Of a stretch of DNA of 35,462 nt, positions 7,405 through 15,130 are shown in pieces. The notes beneath the pieces were generated by a model. It did no database searches. It was not told the origin of the DNA and saw only the letters and a program-made list of their open reading frames with translations. Each line of letters opens with the position of its first letter. Within the stretch, counting starts at the first letter, position 1. Source of the stretch: SFEB01 sp964612455 (GTDB taxonomy: Bacteria; Bacillota; Clostridia; Christensenellales; CAG-314); assembly GCA_964612455.1 (NCBI GenBank), contig CAZTCB010000012.1:1-35462 (forward strand), given 5' to 3'. The translations under genes and the position numbers were made by a program.

Positions 7405-8367
7405 ATGTTTTTATTTGCCGACCTGTCTGTGGAAGAATACGTAAGTCAAATGACAACGGCAACAATTATCGCCGCTATTTTAGGCGTTATTGGAGTCGGA
7501 CTTTTGATTTTCGCCTTCATTCGCAAACACCAAAAAACGCTTGCTCAGTCCGCCGCGACGGATACCGTCGACAAGCCCGAGGAGGAGAAAGCTCAGACGG
7601 AACAACAACCGCAAAAAAAGTCTTTTCAATTTAAGGATTGGACGGATAACGCTCAAACCGAGGAAATACCCGACGTGCAGGACGCTCAGACCGTAGACCA
7701 ACCCGACGAGGAGCAATCTCTCGCGACCGAAAGTGCCGCTACGGAAGAAACAACGGAACCGGTCGAAGAAGAAACCCCTGCGGAGGAGCCGAAGACGCTA
7801 CCCGTTGAAGAAGAACCCGCCCCCGAAGAGGACGTAACGGAAGAAACTCCCGTTGAAGAAGACGTAACGCCGCAAGAGGAGCCTGCGGAAGAAACGGCGG
7901 AAAATGTCGCGGAAGAAATCGTCGCTCAACCCCAAGTCGCTCCCGAACAGCCGCAACAACCCGCAGATACGGCGGAATTTGTTTTCGGCAACTCCAAGCG
8001 CAAGAGTATACCTTTTGAGACGAAAGTCGCCGAAGGCAACGAGATGACGATAGAGGCTTACGAAACCATCAGCAAGTATCTGCTCTCTCTGCCCAACGTC
8101 AAACAAGCAAAAGCTTTTGCATGTGAGCGTTATTATATAGGCAGAAAGTCCGTTGCGAAACTCACTATCCGCGGCAAAACCATCAACTGCTACCTCGCCG
8201 TAGATCCCGCCACTTTGGACGCAAAGTACCATGCGCAGGACGCGTCCGGCAGTCAGAAATACGAAAAGACGCCTGCTATGATAAAAGCAAGGAGCCCGCG
8301 CGCAATTAAATATTGTTGCACCTTGGCGAAAAACATCGTTGACGAAATCAACAACGGCGACAACTAA
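7405..8367 (+). CDS. Single-pass membrane protein with acidic Pro/Glu-rich linker and basic C-terminal domain
   Basis: 320 residues. A short N-terminus is followed by one membrane helix (about 19-39, TIIAAILGVIGVGLLIFAF) and then KHQK. Next comes a low-complexity stretch rich in Glu, Pro, Thr and Gln (about 55-200). A folded, Lys/Arg-rich C-terminal domain (about 205-320) contains YYIGRKSVAKLTIRGKTI and YHAQDASGSQKYEKTP. I recall similar IRGKT...YHVEDAS-type domains in clostridial hypothetical proteins but cannot name a family. By the positive-inside rule the large C-terminal part should be cytoplasmic. The ATG at 7405 follows GAGGAGG; the frame extends to a TTG at 7387, which would swallow that site. 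It has its own promoter and ends at a strong shared terminator. Function unknown; tethering of a basic domain at the membrane by a flexible spacer is the visible architecture. Confidence 0.8.
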   Translation: MFLFADLSVEEYVSQMTTATIIAAILGVIGVGLLIFAFIRKHQKTLAQSAATDTVDKPEEEKAQTEQQPQKKSFQFKDWTDNAQTEEIPDVQDAQTVDQPDEEQSLATESAATEETTEPVEEETPAEEPKTLPVEEEPAPEEDVTEETPVEEDVTPQEEPAEETAENVAEEIVAQPQVAPEQPQQPADTAEFVFGNSKRKSIPFETKVAEGNEMTIEAYETISKYLLSLPNVKQAKAFACERYYIGRKSVAKLTIRGKTINCYLAVDPATLDAKYHAQDASGSQKYEKTPAMIKARSPRAIKYCCTLAKNIVDEINNGDN

Positions 8368-8380
8368 ACGACACTAACAA

Positions 8381-8414
8381 AAACACGGCTGAGAGAGTTT
8401 TCTCAGCCGTGTTT
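8381..8414. terminator. Bidirectional terminator between convergent genes
   Basis: A perfect 14-bp stem, AAACACGGCTGAGA (8381-8394) with TCTCAGCCGTGTTT (8401-8414). The loop is six nt and there are Ts or As on both flanks. It serves the rightward 7405 gene and the leftward operon ending with ftcD. Confidence 0.85.
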
Positions 8415-8429
8415 TTTATGCTTTTTATT

Positions 8430-9326
8430 TCAATTCAATTTGTTTTCCAAAACTTTGTCGGACGAAAAGTTTTCGATACGCAAATAATACTCCGCGCAGT
8501 CAAGCAACGCTTTTTGGGGCAGGAGTCCTATTATTTCCGTACCGACGACGTTTACCCCGTAGCGCGCCGCCTCGAGTTTGACCAACTCAAAAGCAAGGTA
8601 CAACGGTGTCCGCGTGTAGTCGGTAATATTCATCGTCACCTGAGCCGCGTCACGGCTGTCGAGTCTGACGCCCAACGCCTTTACAAACCTCAACCCACCG
8701 TTGATAAAACGCACCCGTTTGGCTATTTTTTTTGCAATTTCGACGCTTGGCGTGTCGAGATTGACGTTAAACGCCACCAAAAAAGGTCTACAACCGACCA
8801 CCGACGCACCCGCAGTCGGATGAGGTGCCGCCGAACCGAAATCGGGTTGCCATTCCTTTAATTTCATTTTGTCTTTCAATCCCTCAAACTGTCCTTTACG
8901 GATATCGGCAAGATTGACACGCAACGGAGACGTCGCGGATTGCTCGTACAAGTACACCGGTATATCGTACCTTGCGGCAATTTGCTCTCCTACGTACCGC
9001 GAAAGAGCCACCGCTTCTTCGACGGTTACGTTTTTTATCGGAACAAAAGGAATCACATCCGCCGCACCAATGCGAGGGTGCTGCCCCGATTGCTCGGTCA
9101 AATCTATGCAATCTTTTGCAACGCCGACGGCGTTTAAAACCGCTTCCGCAAGAGACTCGGGATGTCCCGCGACGGTAAACACGGAACGGTTGTGATCGAC
9201 GTCGGCAGAGTAGTCCAATAGTTTTACCCCGTCCGCATTAAAAGCGTTTGCAATCTTTTCTATTACGCACTCGTCGCGACCTTCGCTAAAATTGGGAACA
9301 CACTCGACTATTTTTTCAAAAACCAT
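8430..9326 (-). CDS. ftcD: Glutamate formimidoyltransferase
   Basis: 298 residues, the stand-alone formiminotransferase form without the cyclodeaminase half. It moves the formimino group from N-formimino-L-glutamate to tetrahydrofolate, linking histidine breakdown to one-carbon metabolism. Family hallmarks seen are CVPNFSEGR (9-17), DHNRSV (44-49) and QHPRIGAADV (82-91); His83 is in the position of the catalytic His of animal FTCD. The start is set by AGAGGAAAG just upstream; an extension to 9356 lacks a site. The upstream gene ends 16 nt before, so it is the last gene of the recF operon. No hutH, hutU or hutI is in the window, so its link to histidine degradation here is by family knowledge only. 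Confidence 0.93.
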   Translation of the reverse strand: MVFEKIVECVPNFSEGRDECVIEKIANAFNADGVKLLDYSADVDHNRSVFTVAGHPESLAEAVLNAVGVAKDCIDLTEQSGQHPRIGAADVIPFVPIKNVTVEEAVALSRYVGEQIAARYDIPVYLYEQSATSPLRVNLADIRKGQFEGLKDKMKLKEWQPDFGSAAPHPTAGASVVGCRPFLVAFNVNLDTPSVEIAKKIAKRVRFINGGLRFVKALGVRLDSRDAAQVTMNITDYTRTPLYLAFELVKLEAARYGVNVVGTEIIGLLPQKALLDCAEYYLRIENFSSDKVLENKLN

Positions 9327-9342
9327 ATCTTTCCTCTTTTTT

Positions 9343-9810
9343 TTAAAGCTCGACAATCTCCCAACCGTACTTGTCGACGAGATAATCCATCATTTCTTTG
9401 CTGCCTCTCGTGACGTCAAAAGTAATAGTATTGCTCATATCTATTTCCCCGCCGCGAGACAACGGCACGGTGGATATAAAATATTTTTCATAGCTCGTTT
9501 TCGTTATCGCCATACCGAGCTTTCCTACCGCGGCGACGTCTTTAAACTCTATCTTGTATCCGATTTTAAACGTCGAGACGACCTGAACGTAGTCTTCGGT
9601 CAGCCTGACCTTTTTGTACACCTCTCTCTTGCTGAAAGCGAACCAGTTCCAGCCGATGAGGACGCCGTATCCGATAATAAAAATCCCTGCCCTCATCTGC
9701 GTCTTGTCTCCCTGATATGCGACTCCGCACACCAACACGAGCACCGCAAGAACTATTGTTATTGCCATATGTATCGGTGAAATCGCGTTTTTAAAAAAAG
9801 TTTTGTTCAT
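9343..9810 (-). CDS. Small two-TM membrane protein, unknown
   Basis: 155 residues. Two hydrophobic helices (about 15-32 and 41-59) are joined by a short charged loop (YQGDKTQMR). A soluble C-terminal part of about 90 residues follows, with alternating hydrophobic strands (VRLTEDYVQVVSTF, IEFKDVAAVGKLG), resembling a PH-like beta fold. The start at 9810 has AGGAGAAGG close upstream. It lies 28 nt after recF and 16 nt before ftcD, so it is co-transcribed. A similar two-TM plus beta-rich layout is seen in the protein at 14392-14973. Function unknown; the fold statement is an inference from residue pattern. Confidence 0.75.
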   Translation of the reverse strand: MNKTFFKNAISPIHMAITIVLAVLVLVCGVAYQGDKTQMRAGIFIIGYGVLIGWNWFAFSKREVYKKVRLTEDYVQVVSTFKIGYKIEFKDVAAVGKLGMAITKTSYEKYFISTVPLSRGGEIDMSNTITFDVTRGSKEMMDYLVDKYGWEIVEL

Positions 9811-9838
9811 TTCCTTCTCCTGCCTCGTCGGCTTTATT

Positions 9839-10951
9839 TTACAAATTATCTCTCGTTTCCACAACCTTGCCGTCGCTGATAGAAAACCCTCTGTATCTGA
9901 CCTGTTTTTTTAAATCGTCCTCTATATGGGTAGCGGTCAACACTATCTGCAATTTTTCGTCGAAAGCAAGCAATTGCTTCTGCCGATTTTTATCGAGTTC
10001 GCTCAGTACGTCGTCCAACAAAAGCACGGGATAGTCCCCCGTCATTTCCTTAAATACCGTCAACTCCGCCAATTTCAACGCCAACGCAACGGTCCGTTGC
10101 TGCCCCTGACTGCCAAACTCACGCACGTCCACGCCGTTGACGATAAACCTAATGTCGTCCCTTTGGCTACCCACGGTAGTGTATCGCATGTCAAAATCTT
10201 TCCTGACGCTCTTTTGCAGCCCGTCAAACGCACTCTGTCTGCACTCACCGGGGGACATGCCCTCTATCTGAGTAACGTAACGCACTTCTAACTCTTCTTT
10301 TCCGTCAGACAGGCGGTAATGGGTATCGCGCGCGACGGTTTTAAGCCTTTCGCAAAAAGCCTTTCGTTTTGCAACTATCCTACCGCAATCTTTGGCGAGT
10401 TGAGCATCCCACACCGACAACATTTCCGAAAGACTCTCGACGTCGGTCGCTCTTTTTAACAGCGCATTGCGTTGCTGCAAAATTTTATTGTAATTGACAA
10501 GCGAATAAAAATAGTTTTTATCCGTCTGCGAAATATCGACGTCCAAAAACCGCCTGCGATTGTCGGGCGACGATTTGACGAGTTTCAGTTCGTCCGGACC
10601 GAAATACACGGCGTTGAGATATCCGAGCAACTCACCCGTCTTTAATATCGGCACGCTGTTGACGGATATGCTCTTTTTTTTATTGGAAAAAACCACGACG
10701 CCTATATCGGCATTGCCGTAACGGCTCTCGAAATCCACCGTCACGCGGGCAAAATCCTTGTCGTAGTTAATTAAATCCTTTGCCTTGTCCGTGCGCGGAC
10801 TCTTGCCCAGACAGCACAAATATATGCTCTCGAGCAAATTTGTTTTGCCTTGCGCGTTTTCACCAACAAAAACGTTAAGCCCGTCGCCCAGACAAACGGT
10901 TTGCTCTTTTAAATTTCTAAAATTAAAGACGGAGACGCGTTTTACCTTCAT
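9839..10951 (-). CDS. recF: DNA replication/repair ATPase RecF
   Basis: 370-residue SMC-like ATPase that helps load RecA at gapped DNA with RecO and RecR. Seen are Walker A GENAQGKT (30-37), the ABC-type signature FGSQGQQRT and Walker B PVLLLDDVLSELD near the C-terminus, with the usual coiled arm between. Length is typical. It begins 7 nt after the signal peptidase gene and is followed by the small membrane protein. recF normally sits between dnaN and gyrB near the origin in Firmicutes. Here it is embedded between lepB and ftcD, although gyrB-gyrA are still 3.4 kb downstream on the same strand. Confidence 0.97.
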   Translation of the reverse strand: MKVKRVSVFNFRNLKEQTVCLGDGLNVFVGENAQGKTNLLESIYLCCLGKSPRTDKAKDLINYDKDFARVTVDFESRYGNADIGVVVFSNKKKSISVNSVPILKTGELLGYLNAVYFGPDELKLVKSSPDNRRRFLDVDISQTDKNYFYSLVNYNKILQQRNALLKRATDVESLSEMLSVWDAQLAKDCGRIVAKRKAFCERLKTVARDTHYRLSDGKEELEVRYVTQIEGMSPGECRQSAFDGLQKSVRKDFDMRYTTVGSQRDDIRFIVNGVDVREFGSQGQQRTVALALKLAELTVFKEMTGDYPVLLLDDVLSELDKNRQKQLLAFDEKLQIVLTATHIEDDLKKQVRYRGFSISDGKVVETRDNL

Positions 10952-10958
10952 ACGCTAC

Positions 10959-11891
10959 TCATCCCCGTCCGTATTCGGTTCGTCCGAAAAAAAACGCTTC
11001 GTCGTCGGATTTATAAAACCCCGTATCGCCTGCGTTGCCCTCGTCGACGGCAATCTCGGTTTGAGCGATACCGTCGGCGCTCATATCATTTTCGCCAACC
11101 GAAACTCCGCACCCGTCCCCGCCGTTTTCGCTTTCAACGTCTTTTTTTCCGCTCAGCATTAAAATCACAACGACGATTAATGCGGCGGCAGCCACACCTG
11201 CCGTCACCCACACGACAGTCATTCCTTCGCCCACGACGACGCCTTCCACGTCGTCCTCGTCAAAAGGTCCCAAAGCTCGACTGTCCATACTGTCGTTGCG
11301 GTTGTCGCCGACACAAAATACGGTTCCGTCAGGCACGACGTAAGCGTTTTCTTTACCGAAGGCATGCAAAAAATAACTAAACAAATGTTCTTTGTCTATC
11401 CTGTCCAGCACGACGCCGTCGTAACTCTCGTCCGTCAATCGTTCTTCGGTTTCGCTACCCGACCTTTGGCGACACAAATAAAAATCGCCGTCTTCGTAAC
11501 GCTCCACCCACAAAGAGTCTCCGCCGAGAGCGACTACGCGCTTGATATAGTATACGTCCTTTCCTTCCTTGTCTTTTTTATTCATGTCCACGATGACGAC
11601 GTCGCCGCAACCGGGCTTTGCGACCTTGAGCACCCATACGACGTCGCCGTCAAAGTAGGTTTTTTCCATACTCGAGCCGTCTACTTCAAAATTGGTAAAC
11701 AGCCATTTTTTAGCGCAAAAAAAGAGTGCCAAAACAACGACGGAAAATACGACGCTCTTTAATACGTACCGCCATTTTTTCAGATTTAAATCATCTCCGT
11801 CGTCCATGCGCTTTGCCGTATCCGACGCATATCGCGTTTGCTCGCACGACGAGTCGGGCGCGTCGGCTTGACATGTTCTTTTTTTACCCAT
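10959..11891 (-). CDS. lepB: Signal peptidase I with extra C-terminal membrane helix
   Basis: 310 residues. It cuts signal peptides from exported proteins outside the membrane. A 40-residue polar N-terminus precedes the helix at about 42-61. The catalytic Ser74 is in DGSSMEKT, where the usual Pro after the Met is Lys. The general-base Lys117 is in YYIKRVV. The last conserved box GDNRNDSMDSR is at 195-205. After the catalytic domain comes a second helix (about 225-247) and an unusual acidic tail of about 60 residues rich in Asp, Glu and Gly. The start at 11891 has AGAGGAT upstream; the extension to 11918 lacks a site. It lies in the operon 23 nt after the hydrolase-like gene and 7 nt before recF. 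The class is clear; whether it is the main housekeeping peptidase is not. Confidence 0.9.
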   Translation of the reverse strand: MGKKRTCQADAPDSSCEQTRYASDTAKRMDDGDDLNLKKWRYVLKSVVFSVVVLALFFCAKKWLFTNFEVDGSSMEKTYFDGDVVWVLKVAKPGCGDVVIVDMNKKDKEGKDVYYIKRVVALGGDSLWVERYEDGDFYLCRQRSGSETEERLTDESYDGVVLDRIDKEHLFSYFLHAFGKENAYVVPDGTVFCVGDNRNDSMDSRALGPFDEDDVEGVVVGEGMTVVWVTAGVAAAALIVVVILMLSGKKDVESENGGDGCGVSVGENDMSADGIAQTEIAVDEGNAGDTGFYKSDDEAFFFGRTEYGRG

Positions 11892-11914
11892 TTTTATCCT
11901 CTGCCGCAAAAAAA

Positions 11915-13636
11915 TCAAGTAAACAATACGTTGTTGATAACTATCTCGTCCTCACACTCGAAACAGAGCACGCAACTTTCGTCGAAATTAAGCCCCCTGC
12001 TACCCGTTTCGTCCTTAAAATCCTTTCGGTCGAGCACGACCTTTTGCCAGTTTGCACCGCCGTCGATTAAACACGCATGCTTAAATATAGCGCACGTATC
12101 CTTGCCCCAGTCGGTAACGAAATAAACGTCGAGAGTCAACGCTTTTTTACTGTACACGTCAAACATCAGCAAACTGTTTTGATTTATGAGTATACTGTCG
12201 TCGCCCACCGCGAAAGTGCCCATTTTTGAGCCCTTTAATCCCGATATGCCGAAAGGTCCTTTTTCGACGGACAACAAATGCTCGTCGACAAAACGCCCTT
12301 TTTGCGTACCGTCGTGAGTCATAGGAGTAAAATCACCGAGTCCGTCGCTACCCGTGTATACCATAGCCGTCTTTCTCTCGATAATAAGCGGTCGGTTTTC
12401 AAAGGTTTTTTCGGGAATAAATTTAAGCAAATTGCTACTCACCGTCACTCCGTTTCTGAAAGTAATGTTGCAAAAAGCGATGACGGGTGTCTGTTTGTTA
12501 AACAGCTTCAACGAGGCAGTCAACCCGCCGCCGTCGCGTTTTTCCATCTTTTGCTGTATCCAGTTGCGGGTACCGCCGAGTTGCGTTTTGTCGCGGCAAT
12601 AAAAAAGATTTGCCGACAGATAGTGCGGTCCTTCGTACTGAGACACGATTTCAACCCTGCCGTAACGATACTCCGCCGATATCTTTACGTCGACCTCGCG
12701 CATGTCAAACTTGTTGTCCGACGACATCAATTGAACCGAAAACCATTTTTCGAGGTTACGTTCGTACTGAGATTGCAAACTGTTCATCGCCTTAGGGGCA
12801 AAAAGAACCATACCCTGACCTTTGTTGTTCATTCTCGACAAACAATCGTAAGTGCGATCCATGTCGGTGGACGGAGAGTTGGTGCCGATACAAGTAAAGA
12901 AAGGCTGTCTGACGTAAGACAAATAACTCTGCGGACTTATTGCGGCAAGCCACTCCACGTTGTTTTGCAACAAACTCGTATTTGCCTGCAAAGTCTTCGG
13001 GTTCGCGTCCACGTTCTCCAGACGGACGTCCTCGAGATTCTCCCAAAGATTACCCGCCATGACGGCTCCCGCTTTAATGCGAGAATCCGTAGCAAGAGCC
13101 TGTATCGCAATAATATTGCCCTCGCGGATAGAATATATACCTATGTTTTCAACATCAACGTTGTCGAAAGACTTGACGAAAGTGACGGCACGACGAGTGT
13201 GCAACGTCCATTGATACCAGCATGTATTACGCGCGTCTTCGTTTACGTTGGTGAGATTGTCTTTTGCAACGTCGAAATTTGCGAAAGAACGACACTCGGG
13301 ATAAACGGTCATGTGCCCCGACTGTTGCTCACACTCTCCGAGATAATCTATAGCGACGGCAAAATACCCCATTTTTGCCCAATTGACCAGCAAATCGCGA
13401 TTGATGCGTTCAAACGGGTTTACGACGATGACTACGGGCATTTTCTTTTTTTCGTACTTATACGCGACGCATGCCACCACGCGAGTACTCTGTTTGCCTA
13501 TGCTTTCGCCGCAAAAAGTATACAAATTGACCTTTATCCCGTCTATATTGTCCTGACGGATAGGTCTCACGCTCAACGGTGTGGATTCCGGATCGAAATC
13601 ACGCCACAAAGAAATCGGAGTATAACTTTTTTTCAT
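11915..13636 (-). CDS. Alpha/beta-hydrolase-fold protein, catalytic triad apparently lost, with C-terminal beta domain
   Basis: 573 residues. The N-terminal third follows the acetyl-xylan-esterase/PhoPQ-related hydrolase plan. MPVVIVVNPF (66-75) and YFAVAIDYLGEC (91-102) are core strands, and the elbow region is IGIYSIREGN (165-174) before ALATDSRIKAGAVMAG. At the elbow, relatives have G-x-S-x-G; here the Ser position is Arg171. The acid strand IGTNSP (250-255) has Ser254 where GTNDP is usual. The His segment, NAGHSL in relatives, reads KAMNSL (282-287) with Asn285. All three triad positions therefore look substituted. The C-terminal half is beta-rich, ending in a jelly-roll-like module (about 440-573). 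No signal peptide is seen. AAGAGGTTG precedes the ATG, overlapping the upstream stop region, so it is tightly coupled. Likely a non-catalytic binding protein; the ligand is unknown. Alignment was done by eye. Confidence 0.7.
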   Translation of the reverse strand: MKKSYTPISLWRDFDPESTPLSVRPIRQDNIDGIKVNLYTFCGESIGKQSTRVVACVAYKYEKKKMPVVIVVNPFERINRDLLVNWAKMGYFAVAIDYLGECEQQSGHMTVYPECRSFANFDVAKDNLTNVNEDARNTCWYQWTLHTRRAVTFVKSFDNVDVENIGIYSIREGNIIAIQALATDSRIKAGAVMAGNLWENLEDVRLENVDANPKTLQANTSLLQNNVEWLAAISPQSYLSYVRQPFFTCIGTNSPSTDMDRTYDCLSRMNNKGQGMVLFAPKAMNSLQSQYERNLEKWFSVQLMSSDNKFDMREVDVKISAEYRYGRVEIVSQYEGPHYLSANLFYCRDKTQLGGTRNWIQQKMEKRDGGGLTASLKLFNKQTPVIAFCNITFRNGVTVSSNLLKFIPEKTFENRPLIIERKTAMVYTGSDGLGDFTPMTHDGTQKGRFVDEHLLSVEKGPFGISGLKGSKMGTFAVGDDSILINQNSLLMFDVYSKKALTLDVYFVTDWGKDTCAIFKHACLIDGGANWQKVVLDRKDFKDETGSRGLNFDESCVLCFECEDEIVINNVLFT

Positions 13637-13640
13637 AAAC

Positions 13641-14297
13641 TCAACCTCTTTTCTTTGTCTTTAAAATAACGTCGGTCAACAGGCCTACGAGTGAAATAAC
13701 GGTATACGCGATTGCCGAAACGAGCACGACGTAAGGCGCCGCCCGCAACACTACCTCAAAATTTATCTTTCCGGCAAACTCGGTCACCGACACGGCGTCG
13801 GTCAATTTGCCCAAAAACACCACGGTAAGAATCGCCAACACCGACTGCACCGCGCCGAATATCGTCTGTGCGGCGTAAGTCTCGTGGTCGGACAAGATGC
13901 CGAGCAACGCGGCAAGCACGAGCACCGCGGCGAAACACTCCGCAAGAAACAAAAACATGGCAGAAGTCCTCCCGCTGGTGTCGGTAGAAGGCGCAAGCAA
14001 ACAAACCTGAGTGTAATAAATCTTAGCCTTGTCGGAAAGTTTTTCGTAATCCACCAACACGCTGTTTCCGTTTTCATCGTATATGGCGGTATCGTTGTCT
14101 TTGTTGTACAAACCGCCCGAAATCACGTCGGCGACTCCGAAATCGCCCTCCCCGAGTTCTTTGTCGGGGTATTCGACGCTCCTGTGTCTCACGACGGGGA
14201 AAAAGAACGATATATAAGTACAAAGCGCGGCGACGATAGAAAGCGCACACAAAATAATCTTTCGCACGCGGTTGCCGCTGATGTTTTTAACAGTCAT
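13641..14297 (-). CDS. Four-TM membrane protein, unknown
   Basis: 218 residues, first gene of the recF operon. Helices are visible at about 11-34, 113-135, 145-164 and 182-212. A polar loop of about 75 residues between helices 1 and 2 (IYDENGNSVLVDYEKLSDKAKIYY region, 72-95) should face outside. The C-terminus ends KTKKRG, consistent with the inside. AAGGAG lies 10 nt before the ATG. The next gene starts 4 nt after its stop, so it probably works with or simply shares a message with the hydrolase-fold protein. No family recognised. Confidence 0.75.
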   Translation of the reverse strand: MTVKNISGNRVRKIILCALSIVAALCTYISFFFPVVRHRSVEYPDKELGEGDFGVADVISGGLYNKDNDTAIYDENGNSVLVDYEKLSDKAKIYYTQVCLLAPSTDTSGRTSAMFLFLAECFAAVLVLAALLGILSDHETYAAQTIFGAVQSVLAILTVVFLGKLTDAVSVTEFAGKINFEVVLRAAPYVVLVSAIAYTVISLVGLLTDVILKTKKRG

Positions 14298-14348
14298 CGG
14301 GTAAATCTCCTTAATCGAATCCTGATATCGATACGAGCCGTATTAGTC

Positions 14349-14377
14349 ATTGTAGCACCGATATCGTCTTTTGTCAA
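14349..14377 (-). promoter_or_regulatory. Promoter of the 14297-to-ftcD operon
   Basis: Minus-strand TTGACA (14372-14377), exactly 17 nt, TACAAT (14349-14354). The leader is about 45 nt. The spacer contains the palindrome CGATATCG (14359-14366), and GATATCG recurs in the leader (14324-14330). No other good promoter was seen inside the six genes that follow. Confidence 0.8.
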
Positions 14378-14391
14378 TACGTACTTTTGTT

Positions 14392-14973
14392 TCAGTCGGC
14401 TTGACTGTACGCGACCACAAACAAAAACAAATCGCCTATCGTACCGACGGGGTTTGATTTGTCGACGAGTATCTCGTCGTATTTTTTTTCCACGTTAGTG
14501 CCTTTCGCGAGGTCGTACACGGTCAGTTTGTCCGTTTCGAATCTGACCGACATGAAATTGCCGTTGGGGGCGGTTGCCCTGACGTCGAGGTGATACACCT
14601 GTCGCGTGCGTAAAAACTCCGACGACACGTCTTTCAATCCGTACTCGCTCGCCCTCTCCGCCAGACTCCCGCGAAAATCGGCGTAAATCATTACGTTAAG
14701 CGGCGCGTCCATATCGGGAAAAGCGTCCACGTAACAAAAAAAGTAATAATTTTTACTGTTTTTTTTGTACCGCAAAAACAAAAGCACCGTCGACAACGCA
14801 AACACTCCCATAAACACAAAAGGCAATGTCACTTCTCCGCCGCCCATCCAAACGATATTGAGCCATAAAAAACAGACGAAAATCCCCAAAACGGACAGAG
14901 ACAACATCGGTATGACAAACTGCGCCTCTTTAACGTATTTTTTCAATCCGGATTTTAAATCAAATTCTTCCAT
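14392..14973 (-). CDS. Two-TM membrane protein, possibly leaderless
   Basis: 193 residues. Helices lie at about 19-41 and 48-67, followed by RYKKNSK (inside) and a beta-rich C-terminal domain (about 75-193). The C-terminal domain includes AFPDMDAPLNVMIY and GNFMSVRFETDKLTVYDL. The last 10 residues are again hydrophobic. The ATG at 14973 is 6 nt after a -10 (GATAAT), so transcription should start at the A of the start codon. GGGGGA at 14982-14987 could only serve as a ribosome-binding site on a longer transcript. An in-frame TTG at 15021 gives a longer frame but starts upstream of the promoter. Its layout resembles the 9343-9810 protein. Family unknown. Confidence 0.7.
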   Translation of the reverse strand: MEEFDLKSGLKKYVKEAQFVIPMLSLSVLGIFVCFLWLNIVWMGGGEVTLPFVFMGVFALSTVLLFLRYKKNSKNYYFFCYVDAFPDMDAPLNVMIYADFRGSLAERASEYGLKDVSSEFLRTRQVYHLDVRATAPNGNFMSVRFETDKLTVYDLAKGTNVEKKYDEILVDKSNPVGTIGDLFLFVVAYSQAD

Positions 14974-14979
14974 AGCAGT

Positions 14980-15009
14980 ATTATCCCCCAAAACCCACCG
15001 TTTTGTCAA
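14980..15009 (-). promoter_or_regulatory. Promoter of the 14973 gene
   Basis: Minus-strand TTGACA (15004-15009), 18-nt spacer, GATAAT (14980-14985). The expected start point coincides with the ATG at 14973. Confidence 0.65.
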
Positions 15010-15049
15010 CCCTTTTGACAAAAAGACTCGATATCGATTGCATTTTGAA

Positions 15050-15078
15050 TTGACAATGCCGACGTTTTGTTGTATAAT
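15050..15078 (+). promoter_or_regulatory. Promoter of the 15131 lipoprotein gene
   Basis: Consensus TTGACA (15050-15055), 17 nt, consensus TATAAT (15073-15078). Divergent from the 14980-15009 promoter; a CGATATCG palindrome (15029-15036) lies between them. Confidence 0.85.
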
Positions 15079-15130
15079 GCCCGTAATACCCGTCGGCGTA
15101 TAGGTCGACGAGCATTACGGAGTAATGAAC

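Noticed and set aside
12278..13669. 463-codon plus-strand open frame
   Set aside because: Antisense shadow of the hydrolase-fold gene; no start signals or recognisable domains.
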